This document shows, piece by piece, positions 30,122 through 40,216 of a stretch of DNA of 64,000 nt. Origin of the DNA: UBA7985 sp038141425 (GTDB lineage: Bacteria > Pseudomonadota > Alphaproteobacteria > UBA7985); the NCBI GenBank assembly GCA_038141425.1, contig JAYQIC010000010.1, forward strand, positions 372,001-436,000, given 5' to 3'. Positions within the stretch are counted from its first letter, which is position 1. Each line of letters opens with the position of its first letter. The position numbers and the translations under genes are program-made. Below the pieces are notes generated by a model. That model saw nothing but the letters and a program-made list of their open reading frames with translations, was not told where the DNA came from and ran no database searches.

Positions 30122-31435
30122 CTACTGCACAGTTCCCATGTTGAGCAGATTGAGCATCCGCGCTTCGTTGAGGCGGCTGGTCTCCTCGACCACCAGCTCC
30201 TGACTGCGGAACCACGCCTTTTTGGCGTCGATCACGTCGCTGGTGGTGGCGAGACCGGCGCGGCGTTCCTCCTCCACGTCTGCGACGCGCGACTGGTTCT
30301 GACGCACCTGCTGCTGCAGTTGCCCGACCGAACGCTCCAGCGAAACGATGTTGTTCCAACCGAAGGTGACATTCTCGACGAGGCGTTCGAGCTCGAAGAT
30401 GTATTCCTGCTGCAGGGCCTTGAGCTCTTCTTCAACCCGGCGCTGTCCGGCGAACAACCGGTTCCCTTGATAGAGCGGCGCCGAAAGGGTCAGCGAAACC
30501 CCGGATTCATCGCCAAAGGAGCCGTTGCGCCACCCGCCCGCGAGCTGACCGCGCAGGTTGATGCCCGGGAAGCGGCCCCGCTGCGCAGCCTTGACCTCAG
30601 CCTGCTTACCCGCAAGGCGCTGGGCAAAGGCGATGATGTCGGGGTGGTTGATCTGCGCGCGGGTCGTCGCTTCTTCCAGAGAGGTCGCGCGGAAGGCGAG
30701 GTAGAAGGATTCGATCTGGATCTGTGTGGCACCACCGGCGCGCCGGGTCCCGGTCAGCCGCTGAAGCTGCTGCTGTCCGCGAATGACCTGATACTCGGCG
30801 CGGGCGATCTCTGAGCGGGTCAGAGAGATTTCGGTCTCGACCTTGCGCAGATCCACGCGTGTTGCGACCCCTGCGTTGACCTGCGCCTGCAGGCCGCCGA
30901 CTTGCTCCTGCAGGTCTGCGAGCTGACGACGGAGAATATCGAGCAGATCCTGTTCACGAACCAGCGTCAGATAGGCTTCGGCGACCTCTTCGGCGATGTC
31001 CAGACGTTTGGAATCGACCAGCGTCATCTGCGCTTCGGCAAGCCGGCGGGCAGCCTGCACCTCCGCCCGGGTCTTGCCCCAGTCGAGCAGCGGCTGTTCT
31101 ACGGCGACGCCGAGTACTTGGGTGTTATCGCCGGAGATCGGGTTTCCCGAGAGATCGGTCACTGAGCGAATGACGGGATAGCGTCCGGCCTTAGCCTGAT
31201 CGATCGTGTAGCGGGCGCCCTCGGCCTCAGCCAAAGCCGCGCCGACGCGGGCATCGCGGCCCAGCGCGTCGGCAATCGCGGTGGCCACCGGGTATTCCCC
31301 CTGCCCGCCCGACTGAACGGTGCTTTGCGCTTGCGCCGCCATGGGCGCCGCGAGCACCGCTGCGCTCAGGACGGCGGCAGCGGCAAAGCGGGCCAGTCGG
31401 CCCCGAATGTCGGCTTCCACGATCTTCAAGGCCAT
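30122..31435 (-). CDS. TolC-family outer membrane efflux protein (type I secretion)
   Basis: Outer-membrane channel component, 437 residues. A signal peptide (FAAAAVLSAAVLAAPMAAQA) is followed by the two OEP repeats rich in coiled-coil helices, e.g. LADLQEQVGGLQAQVNAGVA then RVDLRKVETEISLTRSEIAR, and VGQLQQQVRQNQSRVADVEE. The frame is intact. It is the last gene of an ABC-HlyD-TolC operon, four bases after the HlyD stop, so it is the dedicated exit duct of a type I secretion system. The exported substrate is not encoded next to it. Confidence 0.9.
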   Translation of the reverse strand: MALKIVEADIRGRLARFAAAAVLSAAVLAAPMAAQAQSTVQSGGQGEYPVATAIADALGRDARVGAALAEAEGARYTIDQAKAGRYPVIRSVTDLSGNPISGDNTQVLGVAVEQPLLDWGKTRAEVQAARRLAEAQMTLVDSKRLDIAEEVAEAYLTLVREQDLLDILRRQLADLQEQVGGLQAQVNAGVATRVDLRKVETEISLTRSEIARAEYQVIRGQQQLQRLTGTRRAGGATQIQIESFYLAFRATSLEEATTRAQINHPDIIAFAQRLAGKQAEVKAAQRGRFPGINLRGQLAGGWRNGSFGDESGVSLTLSAPLYQGNRLFAGQRRVEEELKALQQEYIFELERLVENVTFGWNNIVSLERSVGQLQQQVRQNQSRVADVEEERRAGLATTSDVIDAKKAWFRSQELVVEETSRLNEARMLNLLNMGTVQ

Positions 31436-31439
31436 GCGA

Positions 31440-33023
31440 TCAGCTCCCCCTCAGGGCTCGGTCGAGGACTTCCTCGAGCGGTTCGAAGAAGATTTCGATG
31501 GGGCGCTTTGGCTCACCGTTATCGACGAAGATATCGACCGGCATCCCCGGTGTCAGCGACAGCGTCCGCCGCGACTCATCCGTACGCGCCTGCTCGGCCA
31601 GCGCCGCGTTCAGCCGCGCATATTCCTCGGGCGTGAAGATCACGCGCAGATTGTAGTACGGCGTGCCGGAATTCGGGTCGGTGACCACGTCTGCGGAAAT
31701 GCTGTCGACCAGACCGATGAGCTCCGGCGTCGACCGGGTCGGGAAAGCCGTGAATCGAGCGTTGACCTCAGCGCCTTTGCTGATCGAATCCCGGTCGATG
31801 GTGCGCAACTGGGCTTCGACCACCAGCTCGTCGCCATCGGGGACGATCTGCATGATCGGCTCAGAGGGCGGGATCACCCCGCCGACGGTCGCAAACGACA
31901 GGTTGAGCACCCGCCCCTTCTGCGGCGCCGTGATCTGCGTCCGGAAGACGACATCGCGCAGCCCGAGCAGCTCTGCTTCGATCTCCAGAATGGCGTTCTG
32001 GGTCTTGGCGACTTCTACAGAGATTTCGCGGCGGCGGTCGCGGTCAAGCTGCAGCGATTCAGCCTTGGCTTCCTCGATCTGGACATTGAGCTGACCAATG
32101 GCCGAGCGCTGCTGAGCGATCTGGAAGTCGGTTTCGCTCAGCGACAGCTCCTTGGCCACGACTTTGTCGCGTTGGGTCAGGTTGTCCGCCAGCAAGCCCC
32201 TGAGATTGCGCAATTCTTCCTGGTTGATCGAGCGCTGGGCTTCCAGCGCGCGGATCTGCGCCAGCCGCCCGGAGATATCTTCCTCGAAGCGCGCGATGCG
32301 GGTGATCAGCATCTGCTTGGCGCCTGAAAGCTGGTCCAGCCGGTCGAGATAGAGCGTTTGCTGTTGCTGCAGGACCTCTTTCTCATCAGCCGCCGAAAGA
32401 CCGAGGTCAGTCAGGCTGTTGAACACCAGATTGCCGTCTTCGACCTGCTCGGCCTTCAGGCGGTCGAGGGTTGCCGAGAGCACACCCAAGCGCTTGATCA
32501 TCTGGTCCTGCCGCGACCGTGACTGCACGTCCTGCAGCACGATCAACTGCTGACCGAATTCGACCATGTCGCCCTCACGGACGAATATGCTCTCGATGAT
32601 ACCGCCTTCGAGGTGCTGCACGGTCTTGCGCTGGCTGTCGACGGCAACCTGTCCCTGGGCGAACACACCCTGGGACAGCTTCACGGTCGAGGCCCACGTT
32701 ATGAACCCGCCAAAACCGATGAACAGCGCGAGGAAGGCAAAGATCACCGTACGGTCACGGACGATCGTAATCGGTTCTTCAGACTTTTCGATCAGCTCAA
32801 GCTCGGACTTGTCCTGCGTCCGGGCCGGCAGGTAAATCGCCTCCAGCGCGCGTTGCTCGGCGCTGGCGCGGCCGGTCATGGGCTGCTCCTGATTGGCGCC
32901 CGGCTGCTCGCCTGCTGCTCCGGTTGCCGTGGACGCGGTCGCTACGGCTTCGGCGGCTTCTGTCGTCGCCTTGTCTTCTGCCGCAGCGGCGTTTTCGGGC
33001 CGGTCTTTCTCGGTGTTGCTCAT
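31440..33023 (-). CDS. HlyD-family periplasmic adaptor (type I secretion membrane fusion protein)
   Basis: Inner-membrane anchored adaptor of 527 residues linking the ABC exporter to TolC. A ~90-residue acidic/alanine-rich cytoplasmic N-terminus is followed by a single transmembrane helix (VIFAFLALFIGFGGFITWAS). Then come the lipoyl half-motif (HLEGGIIESIFVREGDMVEF), a long coiled coil (residues ~165-360) and the C-terminal beta-barrel ending TPGMPVDIFVDNGEPKRPIE. The start overlaps the ABC gene by four bases (33020-33023), indicating coupling. The long N-terminal tail is longer than in most HlyD proteins and may contact the ATPase or the substrate. Confidence 0.92.
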   Translation of the reverse strand: MSNTEKDRPENAAAAEDKATTEAAEAVATASTATGAAGEQPGANQEQPMTGRASAEQRALEAIYLPARTQDKSELELIEKSEEPITIVRDRTVIFAFLALFIGFGGFITWASTVKLSQGVFAQGQVAVDSQRKTVQHLEGGIIESIFVREGDMVEFGQQLIVLQDVQSRSRQDQMIKRLGVLSATLDRLKAEQVEDGNLVFNSLTDLGLSAADEKEVLQQQQTLYLDRLDQLSGAKQMLITRIARFEEDISGRLAQIRALEAQRSINQEELRNLRGLLADNLTQRDKVVAKELSLSETDFQIAQQRSAIGQLNVQIEEAKAESLQLDRDRRREISVEVAKTQNAILEIEAELLGLRDVVFRTQITAPQKGRVLNLSFATVGGVIPPSEPIMQIVPDGDELVVEAQLRTIDRDSISKGAEVNARFTAFPTRSTPELIGLVDSISADVVTDPNSGTPYYNLRVIFTPEEYARLNAALAEQARTDESRRTLSLTPGMPVDIFVDNGEPKRPIEIFFEPLEEVLDRALRGS

Positions 33024-34883
33024 TGTGCGTCACCCTCTGCTTCTTCAGGGCTGTCAGCGGCGGGTTGCCCCATCTGCTCGGTCTTCGGCTTCGGCGCCTG
33101 CGCGGCAGCGGCGCGGCCGACGGCGTCGGCTTCAGCCTGCTTCTGTTTGGCGGCGTTGGCCTCGTCCTGCTCTTTCTTGATCGCTTCCAGCACCACGGCC
33201 TTGGAGCCGACGATGGCCCGATCCGGACGCATGATGCACAGCTTGTCGGCGATGCCGACCAGATTGCGGTTGTGGGTGACGGCGATGACGGCTGCGTTGC
33301 GCTGTTTCAGGCCCAGGATCGACCGTGCCAGCGCTTCCTCACCTTCCTGATCGAGGTTCGAGTTCGGTTCGTCGAGCACGACCAGCACCGGATCGTTGTA
33401 CATCGCCCGGGCCAGACCGAGGCGCTGGCGCTGTCCACCGGACAGCCCCGCCCCGCTCTCACCCAGCGGCGTTTCGTAACCGCGCGGCAGGTTGAGGATC
33501 AGCGAGTGGCAGTGTGCCTGCTGCGCTGCGGCGACCACCTTCTGGCTGTCGATTTCCTCAAAGCGCGAGATATTCTCGGCGACGTTACCGTCGAACAGGT
33601 CGATGGACTGCGGCAGGTAGCCCAGATACTTGCCCCGGTCCGCAGAATTCCAGGTGTAGACGTCGATGTTGTCGAGCCGGACTGTGCCGCCACGCGCGGG
33701 CCAGACCCCGGTGATGCACTGCACCAGTGTCGATTTCCCGACCCCGGACGGGCCGAGGATACACATGAACTCGCCGGGCTGGACATCCAGCGACAGCCCC
33801 CGGATCACCGGCCTTTGCGTCCCCGGCGGCTGGGCGACCAGATCGCGCACGATCAGCGAGGCCTTGGGCTGGGGCAGCTCCATGGCCTCGGCGCGCTTGG
33901 GCACGTCTTCGAGCAGGCCAACGAGCCGCTTGTAGGACTGCCGCGCCTGAATAGCGCCGCGCCAGGCGCCAATGGCCTGCTCCACCGGCGCGAGACCGCG
34001 CCCCATGATAATGGAACCGGCGATCATCATCCCGGCGGTAAAGGTCGAACCGGGCTGGATGGCCAGATAGGCACCAATGCCCAGCACCCCGATCTGCAGA
34101 CCCAGACGGATCGACTTGGTCATCCCCCTGAATCGCGCCCAGACGGCTGACCGCGCGCGAAGAGAAATAGACCGACGGGTCGTGCTTGTTCATCCAGCGG
34201 GTCAGCAGCCGGGTCAGCATGCCCATGGCTTCCAGCGAACCGGCGTTTTTCAGCGAGCTTTCGGAGAACGAATTCGCCTGCACCCCGAACCGCCCAGCCT
34301 CGCGGAACAGCCCCCGGGTCGAGATCTCGGCGATCAGCGCCAGCGCAAAGATCACGATTGCGCCGACCAGAGACATCCAGAACAGCCACGGGTGCAGGAA
34401 CCAGAGAATGCCGATGAAGAACGGCGCGAACGGCGCATCGAAGAAGGCCAGCACCGAGTTGCTGCTCAGAAAATTCCGCAGCTGGTCGAGGTCGCGCAAC
34501 GGCTGGGTTCCGGCATCACCCGGGCGAGCGCCAAAGGCAGCCCGCACGCGGAACAGCGAGCCGAACACCTGCCCCGACAGCTCCCGGTCGACGTAGCGCC
34601 CGACGTTGGCGAGGATGCGCGAGCGCGCGGCCTCCAGCATGGCCAGCAAGGCGATCAGCGCAATGGCGATGCCCATGAGCGCGTAGAGTGTGTCCTCAGA
34701 CTGCGAGGGAATGACCCGGTCGTACACCTGCAGCATGAAAATCGGACTGACGAGCAAAAGAAGATTGGTGAAAACGGAGGTCACCAGAATGGCCCAGAAA
34801 CCGACCTGTGCGCTGCCCAGAGCCTGCCGAGCGGCATTGGGCGCTGCAGTGCCCCGGTTCCTGTTCTGCGATGCTGCGGTCAT
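33020..34883 (-). CDS. Type I secretion permease/ATPase (PrtD-like ABC exporter; one frameshift)
   Basis: Half-transporter with transmembrane domain (ILVTSVFTNLLLLVSPIFML, VLAFFDAPFAPFFIGILWFL) and nucleotide-binding domain: Walker A GPSGVGKST, signature LSGGQRQRLGLA, Walker B VLVVLDEPNSNLD. It lacks a C39 peptidase-like N-terminus, as in the PrtD/AprD group that exports proteases and adhesins with C-terminal RTX-type signals. The frame changes at about 34122-34127, where one G must be dropped from a GGGGG run (LGAIQG/MTKSIRLGLQ). Corrected size is about 620 residues. An unusual ~65-residue K/E/A-rich tail follows the ATPase domain. First gene of the operon; the promoter should lie in 34884-35000. 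Confidence 0.9.
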
Positions 34884-35587
34884 GCAGACACGCCTTTCAA
34901 ACTACTTGGAACGATTTTGTCCCTTATTAGGCCACTTTGGCGCATAATCAAAACGGCATTTTCAGGACAGATGAGGGGAAATTCTCAGTTCGTGGAAGCT
35001 GCCGACCGACCAGGCGGGCCCGGCCTGACGACAGCCTCACGAAATCAATGAGAGCACGATCAGACTTGACCGCCCTTCCCTTGCCGCGTTCGGACTTTTA
35101 AACGCCCGATTTGAATGTGCCGGCTTCCAACCTCGAAAAACATTGGCCTTCTGCGTTCCATCCATTGTTTAGGGCAAAATGCTGCCCGGTTTGTGCCGGA
35201 TGAAGCCGCCAGAGACGGCCACATCCGCAATACAGTCCGGGCCACATTGAAGTTTCCTGCTCGCACCCCAAATTAAGCAGTCAGGAAAGTGATAACGCAT
35301 TGAAAATAAACCAATTATTAAAATTTTCGTTGGTCTTTTGTCTCAACACCCCAAAACTGTAGTTCAGTGATACGTCAACAAACGACTCGGGTGCAAGCGA
35401 GATTATGCGTCATTTTTGCACCAGCTCAGCGCCCTGTGACTCAGAAGACTCACTTATGAGAACAGACCGGAACAGCCGCGCCTTAATCTCCGGCTGGCAG
35501 CACATTTCACTACGCAATGTGGCGGCACCATCGACAAACACCCACGGGCCCCGCCAATGTGGCGGGGTCAGGCATTGAGAGAGAACC
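34884..35587. other. Long divergent intergenic region between the secretion operon and recO
   Basis: About 700 bases. The part at 35270-35400 is markedly AT-rich (for example gaaaataaaccaattatta) and likely holds promoters; 34900-34990 probably carries the promoter of the secretion operon. Open frames of 60-70 codons are present on the minus strand but show no family features. I see no RNA gene. A hairpin at its right end is listed separately. Confidence 0.5.
35549..35567. promoter_or_regulatory. Hairpin just upstream of recO
   Basis: Perfect 8-bp stem (CCCCGCCA / TGGCGGGG) with a three-base loop atg, ending 20 bases before the recO start and close to its ribosome site (ttgagagaga). It lacks a following T-run, so a leader structure affecting translation or mRNA stability is more likely than a terminator. 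Confidence 0.45.
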
Positions 35588-36325
35588 ATGGTTGAATGGC
35601 GCATGCCGGGTGTTGTTCTGGGGGCCCGTCGCTTCGGCGAGGGTGATTTGGTGGTCCACGCCCTGACCGAGGAGCTGGGCCTGCACGCCGGACTGGTTCA
35701 CGGTGGTGGCTCGAAACGCAATCGGGTCGACTATGAAATCGGCAACCGGCTGGACTTCTCGTGGGCTGCTCGGTTGAACGAGCACCTCGGCAGCTTCCGC
35801 GCCGATCTCATCAATGCCCCAGCCGCCGGGATCATGCACGACGCCGACCGCCTCTCGGGGCTGGCCAGCCTGTGCGCGCTGATCGACACCGCCCTGCCGG
35901 AGCGAGAGCCGGCACCGGGGCTGTTCGCCGCGCTGAACCTGTGGCTGGACCAGATCAACGAGCCGCATTGGGCGCCGCTGCTGGTGCGGATCGAACTGGG
36001 CCTGCTCGAGGTGCTGGGCTTTGGTCTGGACCTGTCGTCCTGCGCCGTAACGGGCGAGAGCGACAACCTCACCCATGTCTCCCCGCGCACCGGGCGCGCG
36101 GTCTCTGCGACCGCCGCCGAGCCCTACCTCAACAAGCTGCTGCCCCTGCCCGGCTTCCTTCTCGGTGGGAAAAGCGCATGCGACGCCGACATCCTCGCCG
36201 GACTGCGATTGTCCGGCTATTTCCTCGAACGCCGGGTGTTCAACGTCCATAACTGGACCCTGCCCCCCCAGCGCGCTTTGCTGTTACAGCGCATGCAGCG
36301 CCGTATCGACGAAGCCAGCGCCTGA
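35588..36325 (+). CDS. recO: DNA repair protein RecO
   Basis: RecF-pathway mediator that anneals single strands and helps load RecA. The 245-residue protein has the N-terminal OB-fold (VEWRMPGVVLGARRFGEGDL and HGGGSKRNRVDYEIGNRLDF) and the helical C-terminal domain (RIELGLLEVLGFGLDLSSCA). The four-cysteine zinc site of some RecO proteins is not complete. The frame is intact. The glycosyltransferase gene starts 3 bases after its stop, so the pair is probably co-transcribed. Confidence 0.92.
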   Translation: MVEWRMPGVVLGARRFGEGDLVVHALTEELGLHAGLVHGGGSKRNRVDYEIGNRLDFSWAARLNEHLGSFRADLINAPAAGIMHDADRLSGLASLCALIDTALPEREPAPGLFAALNLWLDQINEPHWAPLLVRIELGLLEVLGFGLDLSSCAVTGESDNLTHVSPRTGRAVSATAAEPYLNKLLPLPGFLLGGKSACDADILAGLRLSGYFLERRVFNVHNWTLPPQRALLLQRMQRRIDEASA

Positions 36326-36328
36326 GCA

Positions 36329-37921
36329 ATGGCAGCGCTGAACACCGATATTCAGAACAGGGCCGTCTGGACCTTACCGCCCCTGCTCTGGCTGACTTTG
36401 GTCGGTATGGCGCTGGTTCGGTTCGGGCTCATGCTCGGCACCGGGCCGATCCACGATGAGGCCTACTACTGGGCGTGGAGCCAACGGCTGGACTACGGCT
36501 ACTACGACCAACCCTTTCTCGTCGGCTGGCTGCTCTGGCCGTTTGTCAGTGTGCTCGGCGATCAGGCTTGGGTGCTGCGGCTGGTCTCGGGCGGGCTGAC
36601 GCTGCTGACCAGCGTGTTTCTGGCCCGCCTCGCGCTGGATCTGGCATCGCGCCCTGACGAGCGTGGGCGGGTCGAAGCGGCTCGGGTACGGGCGACCGGC
36701 ACCGGCCTTGGGGTGCTGCTTCTCACCAGTCCCGGGCTTTGGGGGCTGGGGCTGTTTTACGTCCACGACGCGGTGATGATGACCTTCCTGAGCCTCGGCC
36801 TGCTACTTGGCACCCGCGCGCTGCAGCAGAGTTCGGGGCTGCTGTGGCTTGCGACCGGAGCGGCCCTCGCACTCGCCTTTTCGGCGAAGGTTTCCGCCGC
36901 ACTATGGATCGCTGCCTTTGGGCTGGCGTTCCTGCTCGTGCCTTCGGGACGGGCGCAGTTGCGCCGGGCGGGGCCGTGGCTCGCCGCCCTGATCATTCTG
37001 GCCGCCGCCGCGCTGTTTGTGCTGTGGAACGCCAACCACGGTTGGGTCACCTTCCGGCACGTTGGCGCCGAACACCTTTCCCCGGAAGCCGATGGACTGG
37101 GGGAGCGGCTTGGCCGGGCTGTGCTGGTCCTGCTGGCGCTGATCATCCTGACTGGCCCGGCGGCAGCCCTGCTGTGGCTGTGGCCAGCACGCTGGTACGG
37201 CGGCAGGCCCGGTAGCCTCGGCAGTTTGGGGCTCTTGCTGTTCACCGCCCTGCCCGTGCTGTTCATCCTCGGCCTGAGCCTGACGCGGGAAGTGCTGCTG
37301 AACTGGCTGCTGCCCAGCGCGCTGGTCCTGAGCACGCTTGCGGCGCTGCGCTGGCCCCAAAGCCCCCCGGGTCCGGTGGCCTTGGCCAGTTTTGGCCTGT
37401 CCCACGCCGCCTCAGTCGCGTTGTGCCTCGTTATCCTGATCCCGCTGATGCTGCGTGAACCGCGCTGGATGCTGTCCAACGCCCGCGATATCTATGGTTG
37501 GGAGGCCGCTCTGGGCGACCTCATCGCCTACCGCGACGCCGAGTTTCCGGACCACAGCATCGTCGGCAACTACTACCTGCTCGCCGGCCAGCTGGCCTTC
37601 CACCAGAACGAGGTCCGCGCTTCGGTTGGGACCGATCCCAGACCGCATCAATTCCGGTTGTTCACAGAGACGCCTGCGGGAGGGAGCAGCCCCGCGACAG
37701 GCCCGATGCTGGTCCTGACCGCGGATCAGGCCAGGGGACAAGCGGCGCTGGAAGGCTGGTTCTGCGACCTGCAACCACTGCGCCCCTGGCCCATCGTGCA
37801 TCGGGGCTTCGTCATCGATACCCCATTCCTGTTCCGGGTCGATCGACGCCGCAGCGATGCCAACCCGGACTGCTCTTCAGACGGTGAAGCGACAGGGACC
37901 GCGGCAGCAGGCTCGGACTGA
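36329..37921 (+). CDS. Membrane glycosyltransferase, ArnT/PMT (GT-C) family
   Basis: Integral membrane GT-C glycosyltransferase of 530 residues with about ten hydrophobic segments. The first periplasmic loop carries the conserved acidic motif IHDEAYYWAWSQRLDYGYYD, typical of undecaprenyl- or dolichyl-phosphate-sugar dependent transferases (ArnT, PMT). The tail after the last membrane helix is periplasmic-like. Probable role: transfer of a sugar from a polyprenyl phosphate to lipid A, a glycolipid or a protein; the acceptor is unknown. It follows recO after 3 bases, an unusual partnership that may be only positional. Confidence 0.85.
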   Translation: MAALNTDIQNRAVWTLPPLLWLTLVGMALVRFGLMLGTGPIHDEAYYWAWSQRLDYGYYDQPFLVGWLLWPFVSVLGDQAWVLRLVSGGLTLLTSVFLARLALDLASRPDERGRVEAARVRATGTGLGVLLLTSPGLWGLGLFYVHDAVMMTFLSLGLLLGTRALQQSSGLLWLATGAALALAFSAKVSAALWIAAFGLAFLLVPSGRAQLRRAGPWLAALIILAAAALFVLWNANHGWVTFRHVGAEHLSPEADGLGERLGRAVLVLLALIILTGPAAALLWLWPARWYGGRPGSLGSLGLLLFTALPVLFILGLSLTREVLLNWLLPSALVLSTLAALRWPQSPPGPVALASFGLSHAASVALCLVILIPLMLREPRWMLSNARDIYGWEAALGDLIAYRDAEFPDHSIVGNYYLLAGQLAFHQNEVRASVGTDPRPHQFRLFTETPAGGSSPATGPMLVLTADQARGQAALEGWFCDLQPLRPWPIVHRGFVIDTPFLFRVDRRRSDANPDCSSDGEATGTAAAGSD

Positions 37922-37943
37922 CAGCCCCGGCCCGGCCCAGCTT

Positions 37944-38596
37944 AATCGACAAACATGTGAGAGAAATTGACGCCCATGGTCGCCTTATGAGCTTCGCGCT
38001 CCAGCAACCGTTGTGTCCAGCCCCTCAACTCGCGCCTGCTTCTGACGTTTGATCATCGGCAGCGCGTAAAAACGGAACATAAGGGCACCAACAGCGATGT
38101 CCGCGAGGGTCATGCTGTCGCCCACCAACCAAGGTCGCTCGCCGAGGGTCTGGCCGACCGTCAACATGTTGCCCTGAAACCGGCGGGTGGCAATCGCAAT
38201 CGCCTTGGCATTTCGCTTCGCCGGTGAGGTTTTGACCACCCCCATGAACAGGCTGACAAAATCGGGGTAGAGCGTACCCAGTGCGAAGTCCATGAAGGCA
38301 TCAATCTTACCCCGCAGCGCAGGATCGGCGGGGTAAAAGGCCTCACCACCGGGTTGCGTGGTGGCGAGATAGCGCAGGATCGCGTTGGACTCGAAGACCG
38401 CATGGTCACCATCGAGCAGCACCGGCACGCGACCGGCCGGGTTCATGGCCAGAAACGCGGGCTCATCGAGGCCGCCGAACTTACCGCCCTTCTCAATCTG
38501 TTCGTAGTCAAGGTTGAGTTCAGCCAGAAACCACATCACCTTCTGGACGTTAACCGAATCTTTGCGACCGAAAAGTTGTAGGGCCATGAATGCCAT
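37944..38596 (-). CDS. Glutathione S-transferase family protein (frameshift near the C-terminus)
   Basis: Two-domain GST of about 216 residues after correction. The thioredoxin-like N-domain has LQLFGRKDSVNVQKVMWFLA, NPAGRVPVLLDGD and the glutathione-binding ESNAILRYLA. The C-domain has GERPWLVGDSMTLADIAVGA (the N-capping box). The uncorrected frame stops at 37985 with an atypical tail. Shifting by one base at about 38030-38036 gives LRGWTQRLLEREAHKATMGV and a stop at 37944-37946, closer to the expected helix. Probable role: detoxification or isomerisation with glutathione; substrate unknown. Confidence 0.85.
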
Positions 38597-38755
38597 CCGT
38601 TTGCGAGTTGTCTCCTGATAGCCGGGTTTTTAACGCAGCCGAGGGTTTCTTCAAGAGAAGGACAGCCATAGGCCAGATGCGACGATGTAATTCTGTCGCA
38701 CGCCAAAAAAAGCCGGTATGAACCCTGCGAGAACACAGCGTGCTGGAGAAAACAC

Positions 38756-40048
38756 ATGAGCGCCGTTGATTATAAAGTAGCCGATATCGGCCTTGCCGAC
38801 TGGGGCATGAAGGAAATCGCCATCGCCGAAACCGAGATGCCGGGCCTGATGGCGCTGCGCGAAGAATTCGGTGAGAGCAAGCCACTGGCTGGCGCGCGCA
38901 TCGCCGGGTGCCTGCACATGACCATCCAGACGGCGGTCCTGATCCAGACGCTGGAAGCGCTGGGCGCGACCGTGCGCTGGTCATCGTGCAACATCTACTC
39001 GACACAGGATCAGGCGGCGGCAGCCGTTGCCGCCTGCGGCACCCCGGTTTTCGCCTGGAAGGGTGAGACCGAAGAGGAATTCTGGTGGTGCATCGAGCAG
39101 ACCATTACCGGTCCGGACGGCTGGACCCCGAACATGATCCTCGACGATGGCGGTGACCTGACCCAGATCATGCACGACAAATACCCGGAGATGCTCGCCG
39201 ACGTGCGCGGTATCTCGGAGGAGACCACCACCGGCGTGCACCGCCTCTACGAAATGGCGCGTGACAACAAGCTGCTGGTCCCCGCGATCAACGTGAACGA
39301 CAGCGTGACCAAGTCCAAGTTCGACAACCTCTATGGCTGCCGGGAATCGCTGGTCGACGCACTGCGTCGCGGCACCGACGTGATGATGGCGGGCAAGGTC
39401 GCCGTCGTCGCCGGTTTCGGCGACGTGGGCAAAGGCTCCGCGGCTTCGCTGCGCAATGCCGGCTGCCGGGTCATGGTGACCGAGGCTGATCCGATCTGCG
39501 CGCTGCAGGCCGCGATGGAAGGCTACGAGGTCGTGACCATGGAAGAAGCCGCATCACAGTGCGATATCTTCGTCACCGCGACCGGCAACATCGATATCAT
39601 CACGCTGGACCATATGCGCGACATGCGCGACCGGGCGATCGTCGCCAACATCGGCCACTTCGACAACGAAATTCAGGTCGCCGAACTGCGGAACTTCAAG
39701 TGGCACAACGTCAAGCCACAGGTCGACGAGGTCGAATTCCCGGACGGCAAGCGCATCATCCTGCTGTCCGAAGGTCGGCTGGTGAACCTCGGCAACGCAA
39801 CTGGTCACCCATCGTTCGTGATGTCGGCTTCCTTCACCAATCAGACGCTGGCGCAGATCGAGCTTTGGACCAACGCCGATAACTACGAGCGGCAGGTCTA
39901 CGTGCTGCCAAAGCACCTCGATGAAAAGGTTGCGAGCCTGCACCTGTCCAAGGTCGGCGCCAAACTGACCAAGCTGAGCAGCGAGCAGGCGGCCTACATC
40001 GGCGTGACCCCAGAAGGTCCGTTCAAGCCCGAGCCTTACCGCTATTAG
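38756..40048 (+). CDS. ahcY: S-adenosylhomocysteine hydrolase (adenosylhomocysteinase)
   Basis: Splits S-adenosylhomocysteine into adenosine and homocysteine, relieving product inhibition of methyltransferases. 430 residues, intact. Substrate domain: CLHMTIQTAVLIQTLEALGA and SSCNIYSTQDQAAAA. NAD-binding domain: VAGFGDVGKGSAASLRNAGC. C-terminal tail: KLTKLSSEQAAYIGVTPEGP then FKPEPYRY. The upstream 159 bases contain a small inverted repeat (TGCGAC ... GTCGCA, 38678-38700), but I see no convincing SAH riboswitch. A strong terminator follows at 40075. The gene appears to be transcribed alone. Confidence 0.98.
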   Translation: MSAVDYKVADIGLADWGMKEIAIAETEMPGLMALREEFGESKPLAGARIAGCLHMTIQTAVLIQTLEALGATVRWSSCNIYSTQDQAAAAVAACGTPVFAWKGETEEEFWWCIEQTITGPDGWTPNMILDDGGDLTQIMHDKYPEMLADVRGISEETTTGVHRLYEMARDNKLLVPAINVNDSVTKSKFDNLYGCRESLVDALRRGTDVMMAGKVAVVAGFGDVGKGSAASLRNAGCRVMVTEADPICALQAAMEGYEVVTMEEAASQCDIFVTATGNIDIITLDHMRDMRDRAIVANIGHFDNEIQVAELRNFKWHNVKPQVDEVEFPDGKRIILLSEGRLVNLGNATGHPSFVMSASFTNQTLAQIELWTNADNYERQVYVLPKHLDEKVASLHLSKVGAKLTKLSSEQAAYIGVTPEGPFKPEPYRY

Positions 40049-40074
40049 ACGCAGCTACTTCCGCCTAAATCAGG

Positions 40075-40107
40075 AAAAGCCCCAGTCTTCGGGCCGGGGC
40101 TTTTTTT
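40075..40107 (+). terminator. Intrinsic terminator of ahcY
   Basis: Stem AAAAGCCCC / GGGGCTTTT with an extended inner helix closed by a UUCG tetraloop (gtc-ttcg-ggc), followed by seven T. A textbook rho-independent terminator 26 bases after the ahcY stop. Confidence 0.93.
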
Positions 40108-40216
40108 GTGGATGTATCAGACGCATAATCTGTTGAAGCCACGCTGGGTCGCTGGCATAGCTAGACGCTGAAACAACCGGCGCAGCTTAAAGCACCGGGA
40201 CGAGGAACAATCCCTG

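Noticed and set aside
35410..35604. 64-codon minus-strand frame upstream of recO
   Set aside because: It overlaps the recO start and hairpin, lacks a ribosome site and shows no protein features.
38597..38755. SAH riboswitch upstream of ahcY
   Set aside because: I looked for a conserved multi-stem leader but see only one small inverted repeat, which is too little to support the call.
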